A stretch of 64,000 nt of DNA from Candidatus Cloacimonadota bacterium (GTDB lineage Bacteria; Cloacimonadota; Cloacimonadia; Cloacimonadales; Cloacimonadaceae): NCBI GenBank assembly GCA_029567705.1, contig JAKPXC010000121.1:1-64000 (forward strand), written 5' to 3'. Below the pieces are notes generated by a model. The model was given only the letters and a program-made list of their open reading frames with translations, was not told the DNA's origin and searched no databases. Within the stretch, counting starts at the first letter, position 1. Every line of letters begins with the position of its first letter. The translations under genes were made by a program, and so were the position numbers. Shown one piece after another: positions 1 through 7,643 of the stretch.

Positions 1-1351
1 GCTGGTGCAAAGCCCCGACCTTCTGATCTTGGATGAGCCCACCAATCATCTGGATTTGGATAGCATCGAATGGCTGCAGGATTATCTGGCACAAGAGAAG
101 ATCACCGTGATCTTTGTAACTCACGACCGCTATTTTCTGGATTCCGTCTGTAATCGAATACTGGAGCTGGAGAACAGCCGGGCTTATCTCTATGAGGGCA
201 ATTACACAGAATATATCCGCGGCAAGATGCTGCGAGCCACCGATTTGGAGCGCAAGGAAACCCGACGCCAGGCACAGCTTAAGAAAGAGCTTGATTGGCT
301 GGGACGCGGTGCCAGGGCCCGGAGCAGCAAGCCCAAGAACCATATCGACCGGGTGCGCGAATTGCAGAGTAAAAGCTACCTCATCTCCAATGCCGAGCTG
401 GAGATATCCTTTCAGACAGATCGCTTGGGCAAGACCATCCTGGAACTTCACAAGCTCAGCAAGACTTTGGGTGGTAAGGAGCTCTTCTACGGATTGGATC
501 ATAATTTCCAAGCCAAGGAAAGGATCGGCATCATCGGCCCCAACGGCTGTGGGAAGACCAGCTTGTTGAAGCTGATCTCCGGAGAACTGGATCCCGATCT
601 GGGCAGCATCAAAGTGGGCGTCAATACTCATTTTGCCTATTATAAGCAGGAAGAAGACAGCTTTGATCCCAAGCTCAGCGTATACGATTACATCGCCCAA
701 TATGCCGAAGTGATCAAAACCAAGGACGGCACCAAGTTCACCGCTGCGGAGATGCTGCAGCGCTTCCTCTTCGACGGTAAGATGCAGCAATCCAAGCTCA
801 GCTCTCTTTCCGGTGGAGAAAGGAAGCGGCTCTTTCTGCTCAAGTCCCTCATCTTCGGAGCTAATTTCATCATTCTGGACGAGCCTACCAATGATCTGGA
901 TATCAGAACCCTGGAGATCCTGGAAGACTATCTGGATGCCTTTGCCGGCTGCCTCCTGATCGTCTCCCACGACCGCTTCTTCCTAGATCGCACTGTGGAT
1001 TATCTCTTCATCTTCGAGCCAAGTGGCATCCGCAAGTTCCCCGGTAACTACTCGGATTACCTGCTGGTGCATCGCTTTGAAAAGGAAGAAAAGGAAGAGA
1101 AAGCACCTGACCTAAGGCCTATGAGGGTGCAAACCAAACTCAGTTACAAAGACCAGAGGGAATTGAACGATCTGGAGCTAAGGATCAGCCAGACCGAACA
1201 GGAAATCCAAGGCTTGGAAGATAAGCTGGAACAGCATGCTGCACAGCTCAGCCACGAGGAGTTTCACACCATTAGTGAACGCTTATCCGAACTAAATTCC
1301 ATCCACGAAACACTGATGGAACGCTGGTTTGAGCTCTCCGATAAGTTCTGA
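1..1351 (+). CDS. ABC-F family ATP-binding protein, 5' truncated by the window edge
   Basis: Cytosolic duplicated-ATPase protein of the ABC-F class (Uup/EttA/YfmR type), which acts on ribosomes rather than in transport. The frame is open from base 2, and the first visible residues (SPDLLILDEPTNHLD) are already the Walker B and D-loop of ATPase domain 1, so the true start lies upstream. Next come the inter-domain linker rich in Arg/Lys, a second Walker A (GPNGCGKTS, about residue 178 of the visible part), a second signature (LSGGE, about 270), a second Walker B (ILDEPTNDLD, about 290) and a C-terminal coiled-coil tail with heptad-like Glu/Leu spacing. That tail is typical of Uup-like members. 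No transmembrane segment is present. The subfamily cannot be fixed without the N-terminal half. The stop is TGA at 1349-1351, and a long noncoding spacer follows. Confidence 0.93.
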   Translation, partial: LVQSPDLLILDEPTNHLDLDSIEWLQDYLAQEKITVIFVTHDRYFLDSVCNRILELENSRAYLYEGNYTEYIRGKMLRATDLERKETRRQAQLKKELDWLGRGARARSSKPKNHIDRVRELQSKSYLISNAELEISFQTDRLGKTILELHKLSKTLGGKELFYGLDHNFQAKERIGIIGPNGCGKTSLLKLISGELDPDLGSIKVGVNTHFAYYKQEEDSFDPKLSVYDYIAQYAEVIKTKDGTKFTAAEMLQRFLFDGKMQQSKLSSLSGGERKRLFLLKSLIFGANFIILDEPTNDLDIRTLEILEDYLDAFAGCLLIVSHDRFFLDRTVDYLFIFEPSGIRKFPGNYSDYLLVHRFEKEEKEEKAPDLRPMRVQTKLSYKDQRELNDLELRISQTEQEIQGLEDKLEQHAAQLSHEEFHTISERLSELNSIHETLMERWFELSDKF

Positions 1352-1419
1352 GTATAACGGGGATTGACAAGCTCCAACCCTAACTTTTAACTTCTAACTA
1401 TTAACTATTAACTTTAAAG

Positions 1420-1529
1420 CACTCTATCGCTGTTTGAAAGATCTACAGGGAGCATCATCCCCCTACCTTTTATACGTGGACAGTTTTCTCTGAATTTGGA
1501 CACTTTCCTGTAGAATCTTTTCCTCAGTT
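1420..1529 (+). repeat. Dispersed repeat, copy A (partner at 12741-12848, inverted)
   Basis: This stretch matches the reverse complement of 12741-12848 over its whole length. Shared blocks include CACTCTAT, CTGTTTGAAAGA, CTTTTTATACGTGGACA (one T fewer here), TTGGACACTTT and GAATCTTTTCC. Two TGGACA motifs about 20 bp apart resemble transposon-end sequence, but no transposase is linked to either copy. It could be a remnant of an insertion-sequence end or a small mobile repeat. Confidence 0.7.
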
Positions 1530-1617
1530 GCATAGTGGCCTTTCTTTCATAGCATTAGATAGCTCAACTTTTTTTGCCCACTACCCGCATCTCCCAGATA
1601 CAAACCAGCCACACGTT

Positions 1618-1800
1618 CCGTCATTCCGAATTCAGTCCGGAATCCAGTGCGCTCATCACCCTGAATCAATACACAACCACCCAGACCCACCATCCGTCAT
1701 TCCGGATCTAGTCCGGAATCCAGTGCGTTATCCACCCTGAATCAATACACAACCACCCAGCCCCACGTTCCGTCATTCCGGATTTAGTCCGGAATCCAGA
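1618..1800 (+). repeat. 76-bp tandem direct repeat, 2.4 copies
   Basis: The unit begins CCGTCATTCCG and recurs at 1618, 1694 and 1770, giving a period of exactly 76 bp. The third copy stops after about 31 bp. Each unit carries an internal palindrome (in copies 2 and 3, ATTCCGGA...TCCGGAAT). The remainder (CACCCTGAATCAATACACAA...) is nearly invariant, so it is not a CRISPR spacer. The first unit differs from the others in its palindrome (CGAATTCAG). Confidence 0.85.
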
Positions 1801-1892
1801 AAACCCCGCCTCGGCGGGGTGAAATAACCCAGCCCATATTGAGGGCAGAGCCTGAACTATGGGTAAACATATATACACTGCTTAAATCTCAT

Positions 1893-1940
1893 GCTACTCT
1901 CCCGGCCGGAGCGCTTGAGCGCTCCGGCTGGGAGAGTAGC
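1893..1940. repeat. Long inverted repeat (23-bp arms, 2-nt spacer)
   Basis: Left arm 1893-1915 and right arm 1918-1940 are reverse complements with one mismatch (G/A at the twelfth arm base), separated by TG. No T-run follows, so a simple terminator is unlikely. It is more probably a structured repeat element or an extrusion-prone palindrome. Confidence 0.8.
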
Positions 1941-2194
1941 TATTGTTTCTTGTTCTTCTGGTCGTTTCCCGTACCCATGGTTCGCTCCGCTCACCATGGG
2001 CTATGATACATCACCCCGCTCTGCGGGGTTTCCGGGATTCAGCCAAATCGGAGATTGCCGGGGTCCTCAAAACCTAACAAAGTGAGGTTTTGGGGTTATT
2101 AGGCAGCCCCGGGAGCAGAAGCAACTCTCGTCAATATATGTTACCTGTCCCGCGGATCATGCTTCGATGATAAGCGACAAGATGTCGCTTATAG

Positions 2195-2283
2195 GCTGCC
2201 GACTCTTCGCCGTGTCTTGCAGGACTCTTCCCGAACACTTTGCTCGGGAAGAGTCGGGAAAGAGTCGACGAAGAGTCGGCGAC
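2195..2283 (-). repeat. GACTCTTC palindrome family, copy 1 (inverted relative to copies 2 and 3)
   Basis: A roughly 89-nt imperfect palindrome made of GACTCTTC/GAAGAGTC units. The inner hairpin ACTCTTCCCGA/TCGGGAAGAGT encloses the loop ACACTTTGC, the reverse complement of the GCAAAGTGT loop at 44851-44859 and in the copy near 60216. The outer part pairs less perfectly than copy 2. It lies downstream of the cupin gene, which is transcribed toward it, so it could act in 3' end formation. Confidence 0.8.
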
Positions 2284-2348
2284 AAATCAGGAAGAAGGAG
2301 GCAATTCGGAGCTTGCCACCCCAACCCTTATGGGTACAACAGGCTAGC

Positions 2349-2684
2349 TTAATCCGGGAAAACCACCGTGAGGAACATCTTGAAGTTTGTGGCGGCTTTC
2401 ACGGCATGCGGGATACCGGCCGGCATCAGGATGGATTCTCCAGTTTTGAGCAGGTGCATCTTCCCTCCGATGGTGATCTCCCCTTCCCCATCCAATACGG
2501 TGATCAAAGCATCGCCGTGAGAGGCGTGGGAGCTGATCTCTTCCCCTGCGGAAAAGGCAAATAGCGTGAGGCTGACGGCTTTGTTCTGCGCCAGAGTGCG
2601 GCTCACGATCTGTCCCTGGCTGTATTGCACCAGTTCATCCAACTTCAGAGCTTGTTCGGTTGTAAGATTCTTGATATAGTTCAT
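2349..2684 (-). CDS. Small single-domain cupin protein
   Basis: A 111-residue protein with one conserved beta-barrel cupin. The motif region GEEISSHASHGDALITVLDG supplies metal-binding His residues and a Glu/Asp (motif 1), and GESILMPAGIPHAV is motif 2 with the final His. Such stand-alone cupins bind a metal or small ligand; the substrate cannot be read from sequence. I chose the ATG at 2684 rather than the in-frame start at 2756 because AGAAGGAAG lies just upstream and the extra N-terminus would be low-complexity. The gene stands alone, pointing away from rpsT and into a repeat-rich spacer. There is no signal peptide, so it is probably cytosolic. Confidence 0.85.
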   Translation of the reverse strand: MNYIKNLTTEQALKLDELVQYSQGQIVSRTLAQNKAVSLTLFAFSAGEEISSHASHGDALITVLDGEGEITIGGKMHLLKTGESILMPAGIPHAVKAATNFKMFLTVVFPD

Positions 2685-2891
2685 GGTAGTTCTTCCTTCT
2701 GTATGGTTATTAGTGTTGGGATTGCCGCTGGTTTTGGGATGTGCTGCCCGAGACAATCTAAGGACAAACTAAGCCGGGAAGATGGTTTCTCCAAAGGTGA
2801 AAAGATGAAATAGTACTGAACAATTGTGGTATTCTAAATATGAGAGACTTGTCATGTGTTTCCACTCATTGTTACCCAGTGTACACCGAGC

Positions 2892-2976
2892 CGTCTTCTT
2901 GCGAAGGCTGGAATCCATCGTGCGTCTAATAGATTGAGAGACATAGATATGGATTCCTGCCTTCGCAGGAATGACG
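2892..2976. repeat. Miniature inverted repeat with TTCC-GCGAAGGC-GGAATCC arms
   Basis: The arm at 2892-2918 pairs imperfectly with 2949-2976 (ATGGATTCCTGCCTTCGCAG and onward). Each arm is itself a small palindrome of the widely distributed type whose translation reads PAKAGI. A partial third copy (CCTTCGCAGGAATGACGG) occurs at 12487-12504. It is probably a REP-like or MITE-like element. Confidence 0.7.
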
Positions 2977-3055
2977 CCCACATACTGTTAAGGGTGTTGA
3001 GGATTCCCAGCGTGCAGGTTTTGGGAGTAGATCAGACCAAGCCCGGAAAAAGCAG

Positions 3056-3082
3056 TTGACAAGAAAGTCTTGCATTTATTTT
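3056..3082 (+). promoter_or_regulatory. Candidate sigma70-type promoter of rpsT
   Basis: TTGACA at 3056-3061 and TATTTT at 3077-3082, with a 15-bp spacer, about 37 nt upstream of the rpsT start. The spacing is short for sigma70, so this is a suggestion only. Confidence 0.4.
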
Positions 3083-3119
3083 TGGTTTATAAACTTACTA
3101 AGATGAAAAAGAGGATAAG

Positions 3120-3392
3120 ATGCCACATCACAAATCGCCCAAGAAAAGAATGAAGACCGACGCCAAGCGTCAAGCCCGCAACAACTACGTAAAAAAGACC
3201 ATCAAGACCCTCTCCAAGCAGATCCATGCCGATATGAGCGTTGAAGAACGGGAAACCATGCTGAATAAGCTCTATTCTCAGCTTGATAAGGCAGCCAAGA
3301 AGGGTGTGATCCATTCCAGAACCGCTTCCAGACGTAAATCCCGTCTGGCCGAATTCGTCAACAAGACCCAACCGGAAGCCACAGAAAAGTAA
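3120..3392 (+). CDS. rpsT: 30S ribosomal protein bS20
   Basis: A 90-residue, strongly basic, all-helical protein. It begins MPHHKSPKKRMKTDAKRQ with the usual RNA-binding Lys/Arg cluster, followed by NNYVKKTIKTLSK and the conserved AAKKGVIHSRTASRRKSRLA segment. bS20 binds 16S rRNA early in 30S assembly. The length matches the family (85-90). AAGAGGATAAG precedes the ATG as ribosome-binding site. The gene appears monocistronic: a TTGACA-type promoter lies upstream and a strong stem-loop (3425-3480) downstream, separating it from mtgA. Confidence 0.97.
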   Translation: MPHHKSPKKRMKTDAKRQARNNYVKKTIKTLSKQIHADMSVEERETMLNKLYSQLDKAAKKGVIHSRTASRRKSRLAEFVNKTQPEATEK

Positions 3393-3408
3393 ACGGGCCA
3401 AAAAGCTT

Positions 3409-3497
3409 ATCCTGTGATAATATCAGGGTGTTTGGAGCTTTGTTTTATCCTCATGCGGGATACAATGATCCAAACACCCTAGTTTTGTTCACAGGAT
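3409..3497 (+). terminator. Structured element between rpsT and mtgA, probably the rpsT terminator
   Basis: AGGGTGTTTGG (3425-3435) pairs perfectly with CCAAACACCCT (3470-3480), followed by AGTTTTGTT. An outer helix ATCCTGTGA (3409-3417)/TCACAGGAT (3489-3497) and an inner TATCC/GGATA helix give a nested, possibly branched fold. A plain intrinsic terminator would not need the outer helix. Confidence 0.6.
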
Positions 3498-3555
3498 CTA
3501 TTGTACAGAAAGCGACAGGATGTCGCTTCCACTTTGGAGTAGAAGGACTTAGCCG

Positions 3556-4260
3556 GTGACAAAGAAAGCAGCAGGCAAACCGCTAAAAGGTAAAAAGAAA
3601 CGGCCGTTTCTGATCCGGGTGATCAGGACTGTCTTTGTGGCTCATCTCTGGTTTTGGGGAGTGGTGGCGTTCCTGAGCTTGCTTTACAACTTCATCAATC
3701 CGCCCATCACACCATTGATGCTGAGTCGCTGGATCGAAAAGGGCTATCCCATCCAGGAGCGTAGCTACATCGATCTGGAAGAAATCCCCAAAAGCACTCG
3801 GAATATGGTCGTGAGCCTGGAAGACGGCAATTTCTATAAGCACTTCGGCTTTGAATGGTCTATGATCAAAGAAGCCTATCGCCGCAACGAAAGAGCCGGA
3901 GGCATCCGCTTTGGGGCCAGCACCATCAGTAACCAATTGGCGCGCACCATGTTTCTCACCACTCACCGCAATTACTTCCGCAAGTATCTGGAGATACAGG
4001 TGACCATTATCATGGAGCTGCTGATGACGAAGAACCGGATGCTGGAGCTCTACTTGAACTACATCGAGTGGGGCAAGGGTATTTATGGGATCGAGACTGC
4101 CTCGCTGCATTACTATGGACAATCTTGCGCCAATATCGGCCGCACCCGAAGCATGAAGCTCATCTCCGTGATCACCAATCCCATCAAGTATAGCCCTCAG
4201 AATTACAATCGCTCCGCCTCCGCAAGGGCTCGTTACAGGATGCTGCAAAGATATTATTGA
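3556..4260 (+). CDS. mtgA: Monofunctional biosynthetic peptidoglycan transglycosylase
   Basis: GT51-family glycosyltransferase that polymerises lipid II into glycan strands on the periplasmic face of the inner membrane. It has 234 residues: a basic cytosolic tail (1-18), one transmembrane anchor (about 22-47), then the GT51 domain. Visible motifs are SLEDGNFYKHFGF with catalytic Glu89, GASTISNQLARTMFLT, KYLEIQVTIIMELLMTKNRM and ELYLNYIEWGKGIYGIETA. No transpeptidase domain follows, hence monofunctional. The start is GTG at 3556 with AGAAGGA upstream. Its TGA overlaps the ATG of the next gene by one base, implying translational coupling. A small AAGCGACA/TGTCGCTT hairpin (3510-3528) lies just upstream. 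Confidence 0.95.
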   Translation: MTKKAAGKPLKGKKKRPFLIRVIRTVFVAHLWFWGVVAFLSLLYNFINPPITPLMLSRWIEKGYPIQERSYIDLEEIPKSTRNMVVSLEDGNFYKHFGFEWSMIKEAYRRNERAGGIRFGASTISNQLARTMFLTTHRNYFRKYLEIQVTIIMELLMTKNRMLELYLNYIEWGKGIYGIETASLHYYGQSCANIGRTRSMKLISVITNPIKYSPQNYNRSASARARYRMLQRYY

Positions 4261-5570
4261 TGGATCTGAACGAAAAGTTTCTCTATCATATCTGGGATGC
4301 GGGACATCTGAAAAGTGACCTGAAAACCATCTCCGGAAAGAGCTTGAGAATCACGTTTCAGGGACAGTTCAATACTGGCCGGGGGCCGGATTTTTCCTTT
4401 GCCATAATCGAGCTGGAAGGGCAGGCTTTGCAGGGAAGCGTGGAAATCCACCTCAAAACCAGCGATTGGAAGGCTCACGCGCACGAAGAGGATCCCTATT
4501 ACAACCGGGTGATTCTGCACGTGGTTCTGAGCCACAATCAAAACCAGGATTACACTATCAAAGAAGATGGTGAGAGGCTGGAAATCCTGGAGCTGAAGAA
4601 TCAGCTCAGTGCAGATATTCAGAAGCTTCTGGAAACCCACGATCCCCAGCAGGAGGGAGCGCTAAATACCTATTGCGAGCTGCTTTCTGCCATCGATAAC
4701 GATAATCTGAGCGCTCGGCTGGCGCTCTTTGGCAAGCTGCGGTTCCGAGCCAAGGTACGCAGATTCAATGCTATTTTGGGCTTAAGCGATTTTGACCAGC
4801 TTGTCTACGAAGGTATGATGGAAGCGCTGGGCTATGATAAAAACAAGCTCAATTTCTTCAGCCTGGCTTCGGCTATACCCTTGCAGGAAATCAAGCTCTG
4901 GAAAGCTGAAGGCCTGAAGCCGGAAGAACTGATTGCCATCTTTACCTGCTCCAGCGGTCTTCTGCAAAAGAGCTCCAAAGCTTTGCCGGAAGAACAGCGG
5001 TGCCGGCTCTTCTCCACCTATGAAAGCCAGAACTTTTATGCCCAGCCGGTTCTGATCGACTGGCAGCTTTTCCGGGTGCGTCCCGGAGCACATCCGCTCT
5101 ATAGATTGATCGCCTTTCTTTCTGTGCTATATAGGTTTGTGGATAAGGGGCTGATGCTGGGTCTGATGGAAGCTCTGGAAAGCTCGGATGATAAGGCCAG
5201 GTTAACCAGACTGCAAGCTCTCTTCAGCCAAAGCACCGCTTCAGGATATGAAGGCTTGCCCAAACCGGGTAAAGATGTTCTGAAAGCGCTGCTGCTCAAT
5301 ATCTACCTGCCAATTCTTTATCTGTGGCACGAAAAGCACGCTCAAACCGAAGCCAAGCACAGATTGATGGAAGCATATCTCGGCTTTCCTCCCCTGCAGG
5401 AGAACCATGTGATCCGCTCCATGCAGAAGCATATCAATCCCTCTCAGATCCGCCTGGTGAATTCCAAAGCGGTTTATCAGCAAGGCCTGCAGGAACTCTA
5501 TAACCGCTACTGCAGCTATCATCTTTGTAATGAATGTACCCGCTACCACAGCGAGCTTCAGAGCCTGTGA
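4260..5570 (+). CDS. DUF2851 family protein
   Basis: A 436-residue soluble protein whose N-terminal part matches the DUF2851 pattern known mainly from Bacteroidota: EKFLYHIWDAG, then QFNTGRGPDFSFA, LQGSVEIHLKTSDW and VILHVVLSHN. The PDF...(V)EIH arrangement recalls a PD-(D/E)xK nuclease core, but that is my reading and the family has no assigned role that I know. The C-terminus carries a Cys/His cluster (YCSYHLCNECTRYH) that could bind a metal. I start at the ATG at 4260, overlapping the mtgA stop, rather than the TTG one codon earlier. Its partner mtgA gives no clear functional clue. Confidence 0.85.
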   Translation: MDLNEKFLYHIWDAGHLKSDLKTISGKSLRITFQGQFNTGRGPDFSFAIIELEGQALQGSVEIHLKTSDWKAHAHEEDPYYNRVILHVVLSHNQNQDYTIKEDGERLEILELKNQLSADIQKLLETHDPQQEGALNTYCELLSAIDNDNLSARLALFGKLRFRAKVRRFNAILGLSDFDQLVYEGMMEALGYDKNKLNFFSLASAIPLQEIKLWKAEGLKPEELIAIFTCSSGLLQKSSKALPEEQRCRLFSTYESQNFYAQPVLIDWQLFRVRPGAHPLYRLIAFLSVLYRFVDKGLMLGLMEALESSDDKARLTRLQALFSQSTASGYEGLPKPGKDVLKALLLNIYLPILYLWHEKHAQTEAKHRLMEAYLGFPPLQENHVIRSMQKHINPSQIRLVNSKAVYQQGLQELYNRYCSYHLCNECTRYHSELQSL

Positions 5571-5708
5571 TTATGAACGTGATTCAGAACAACCCGGCAA
5601 AGAAGAATATTAGACTTGACTTTATGAGAGCTTACAACATCGTAGTTCCTGTGGTGTTATGAGTTCTGCTTAGCTTTGTAATATAAAAAATCTAAGGAAT
5701 TTCTGAGT

Positions 5709-6515
5709 ATGAAAAAGAGAATCTTTTACCTGCTGATGGTGATGATCCTGGCTATTCTGCCAGCCTGTAACAAGGATAAAAAGAAGCTTCCCAACGATGA
5801 CATCGCGCAAGCCATTACAGACTTCGTTCCCATTCCCTCCATCCAGACTGTGACGACCAAGCTGGAATTGATCAATCCCCCCAAAATTCTGGCTGTCATG
5901 CCCGGAACCGCTTACAAACCCGGTGCCGATGACCAAAGACGCAGCTATGCTTTGGGTGTTTTGCAGGCAGATTTGATGCTGGCTGCCATTGTGGGAAACG
6001 GCAGTGTGCTGGATCGCTATTACGAGGATTATATTGATCTGGCAACTGCTCTGAATCTGGAAAAGCAAGCTGCGGAAGTGAAAACTGCCATGCAGGACTT
6101 AGTAAGAGCCGGCGAATGGGCAGAGATCAGCTCAGCCTGTGCGCAGCTAAAGCAGAAGTATGAGGCTGCGGCCTGGGATTCTGCCCAGTATGAAACTTAC
6201 ACGCTGTACCTTCTGGGTCAGTGGGTGGAAGTATCCCGGCTATATTCTGTCATCTTTGCAGAAGAACAGGCTGAGACGGTTGCAGACAGTCCTTTTGAGG
6301 ATGGACTCTGGACTTCTATTCACAAGAATATGCAGCTCTTCAGCACGGAAGATTTGACGGGAAGTAATTGGTTCCAAAAGTCCTATAATGAAGTGGCCAA
6401 GCTGGCCGAACTCACAGATTCACCTTCCGGTTTCATTGTAAACTCCGCCGCTTTGGGGAAGATCAGTGCTATGACCGGCTTGATCAATGAGATTATCGCC
6501 AAGGATACGCCATGA
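5709..6515 (+). CDS. Predicted lipoprotein of unknown function, first gene of a membrane-protein operon
   Basis: A 268-residue protein with a short lysine-containing N-terminus, a hydrophobic stretch and a lipobox (LPAC, Cys about residue 20), so it is predicted to be lipid-anchored after signal peptidase II cleavage. The mature part is mostly helical with no recognised domain (ADLMLAAIVGNGSVLDRYYEDYIDLATALNLE and onward would suit a helical-repeat fold). The ribosome-binding site is AAGGAA before the ATG. Its stop overlaps the next start as ATGA, tying it to the DUF6754-like gene. A TTGACT hexamer at 5616-5621 in the 138-bp upstream gap may be part of its promoter. Confidence 0.8.
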   Translation: MKKRIFYLLMVMILAILPACNKDKKKLPNDDIAQAITDFVPIPSIQTVTTKLELINPPKILAVMPGTAYKPGADDQRRSYALGVLQADLMLAAIVGNGSVLDRYYEDYIDLATALNLEKQAAEVKTAMQDLVRAGEWAEISSACAQLKQKYEAAAWDSAQYETYTLYLLGQWVEVSRLYSVIFAEEQAETVADSPFEDGLWTSIHKNMQLFSTEDLTGSNWFQKSYNEVAKLAELTDSPSGFIVNSAALGKISAMTGLINEIIAKDTP

Positions 6516-7615
6516 GGTCTTTAGGTATTTTTTGTTTGGTTTTTATGCTGCTTGGGCTGGCTTTGCCTCTGATGGGAGAGGCAAGCTTTGAAATCAAGGA
6601 CTTCCCACATGATGCCGGAACAGCTCTGAACCTGGAATGGAAGGGAGCTTCCGGAAGCACTGTCACCATCCAGAAAGCTGATAGTATGCAGGTCTTTCAG
6701 GAACTTCACCAGAGCACGGATGCGGAGGGGTCTTTCACCGATACGGAGCTTTCTCCGGATGAGACTTACCGCTACAGAATGATAGCCGTCTCGGAAGCGG
6801 ATTCGGTATCACAAGTGCTGGAAGCGAGGCCAGTGGAGCAGTGGTTCTATCTGGATAAGCTCTCTTTTCTGCTGATGCTGGTCGTGATTAGTGCGGCAAT
6901 CCTGCTCTATATCTTTGCCGCCAAGCGGGGTAAAGACCTCTTTGTGAGAAGGATAAACGGGCTGGACTCTATGGATGAAGCCATTGGACGTGCCACCGAG
7001 AAGGGCAAGCCTATACTATATGTTCCCGGCATCTCCGATCTGGACGATATTCAGACTATTGCCAGCATGACTATCCTGAGCCATTTGGCGCATAAAGCTG
7101 CCGAGTATGATACCGATCTGATCGTTCCCTGCCGTTTCTCCATGGTGCTCTCAGCAGCGCGGGAAGTGGTGCGGGAATCATACTTAAAAGCAGGGCGTTT
7201 GGATGCCTACAAGGAAAGCAATGTCTTCTATCTCACGGATGACCAATTCGGTTATGTGGCGGGTATAGACGGCATCATGGTGCGCGAGCAGCCTGCCGCC
7301 AATTTCTTTATGGGTTCGTTCTATGCTGAATCTCTGATCCTGGCGGAAACCGGCTTCAGCACAGGAGCCATCCAGACGGCAGGAACCGCTCAGGCTCATC
7401 AATTGCCGTTCTTTGTGGTCTCCTGCGATTATACCTTGATCGGAGAGGAACTCTTTGCCGCTTCCGCCTATCTCTCCAAGGATCCGCAGCAACTAGGCAG
7501 CCTGAAGGGGCACGACTTTGGCAAGCTGCTGATCATCCTTCTGATTCTCTGCGGCATTGTAACGGAATCCCTGGGCTGGAGCTGGTTCAAGGATTTCTTT
7601 GGGAAGGTGTTCTGA
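6512..7615 (+). CDS. DUF6754-like membrane protein
   Basis: 367 residues. Signal-like hydrophobic N-terminus (1-23), an extracytoplasmic fibronectin-III-like beta domain (about 25-108), a transmembrane helix (about 115-137), a large cytosolic domain (about 140-330), and a last hydrophobic helix near 338-358. The segment with FFMGSFYAESLILAETG, GAIQTAGTAQAHQLPFF and CDYTLIGEELFAASAYLS resembles the domain of unknown function DUF6754 as I recall it; this should be confirmed. It overlaps the preceding lipoprotein gene by ATGA and is followed after 28 bp by another membrane gene. The function is unknown; the topology suggests a scaffold linking periplasmic and cytosolic sides. Confidence 0.75.
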   Translation: MRSLGIFCLVFMLLGLALPLMGEASFEIKDFPHDAGTALNLEWKGASGSTVTIQKADSMQVFQELHQSTDAEGSFTDTELSPDETYRYRMIAVSEADSVSQVLEARPVEQWFYLDKLSFLLMLVVISAAILLYIFAAKRGKDLFVRRINGLDSMDEAIGRATEKGKPILYVPGISDLDDIQTIASMTILSHLAHKAAEYDTDLIVPCRFSMVLSAAREVVRESYLKAGRLDAYKESNVFYLTDDQFGYVAGIDGIMVREQPAANFFMGSFYAESLILAETGFSTGAIQTAGTAQAHQLPFFVVSCDYTLIGEELFAASAYLSKDPQQLGSLKGHDFGKLLIILLILCGIVTESLGWSWFKDFFGKVF

Positions 7616-7643
7616 TGATGATGCATAAAGTGGGTGTAACAAT

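Larger units (their letters stand above)
1352..2348. other. Repeat- and hairpin-rich intergenic spacer (about 1 kb)
   Basis: No convincing gene is seen. Contents in order: a TTAAC/TTAACTA simple repeat (about 1378-1415); one copy of a dispersed repeat (1420-1529); a 76-bp tandem repeat (1618-1800); a GC hairpin CCCCGCC/GGCGGGG (1804-1819); a 48-nt hairpin (1893-1940); CCCATGG/CCATGGG (1974-2000); CCCCGC/GCGGGG (2014-2028); TAAGCGACA/TGTCGCTTA (2171-2191); and the first copy of the GACTCTTC palindrome (2195-2283). Short open frames here are built from these repeats and lack ribosome-binding sites. Confidence 0.7.
2685..3119. other. Intergenic spacer between the cupin gene and rpsT
   Basis: It holds the cupin ribosome-binding site, a miniature inverted-repeat element (2892-2976) and the rpsT promoter/leader. 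No other gene is supported; open frames here read VIPAKAGIH-like peptides from the palindromic repeat. Confidence 0.6.

Noticed and set aside
1618-1800. Possible CRISPR array
   Set aside because: The whole 76-bp unit is repeated, including the part that would be spacer; no cas genes are present.
3583-4248. 221-codon open frame antisense to mtgA
   Set aside because: The plus-strand frame has full GT51 motifs; the antisense reading is a His/Asp-rich shadow without family features.
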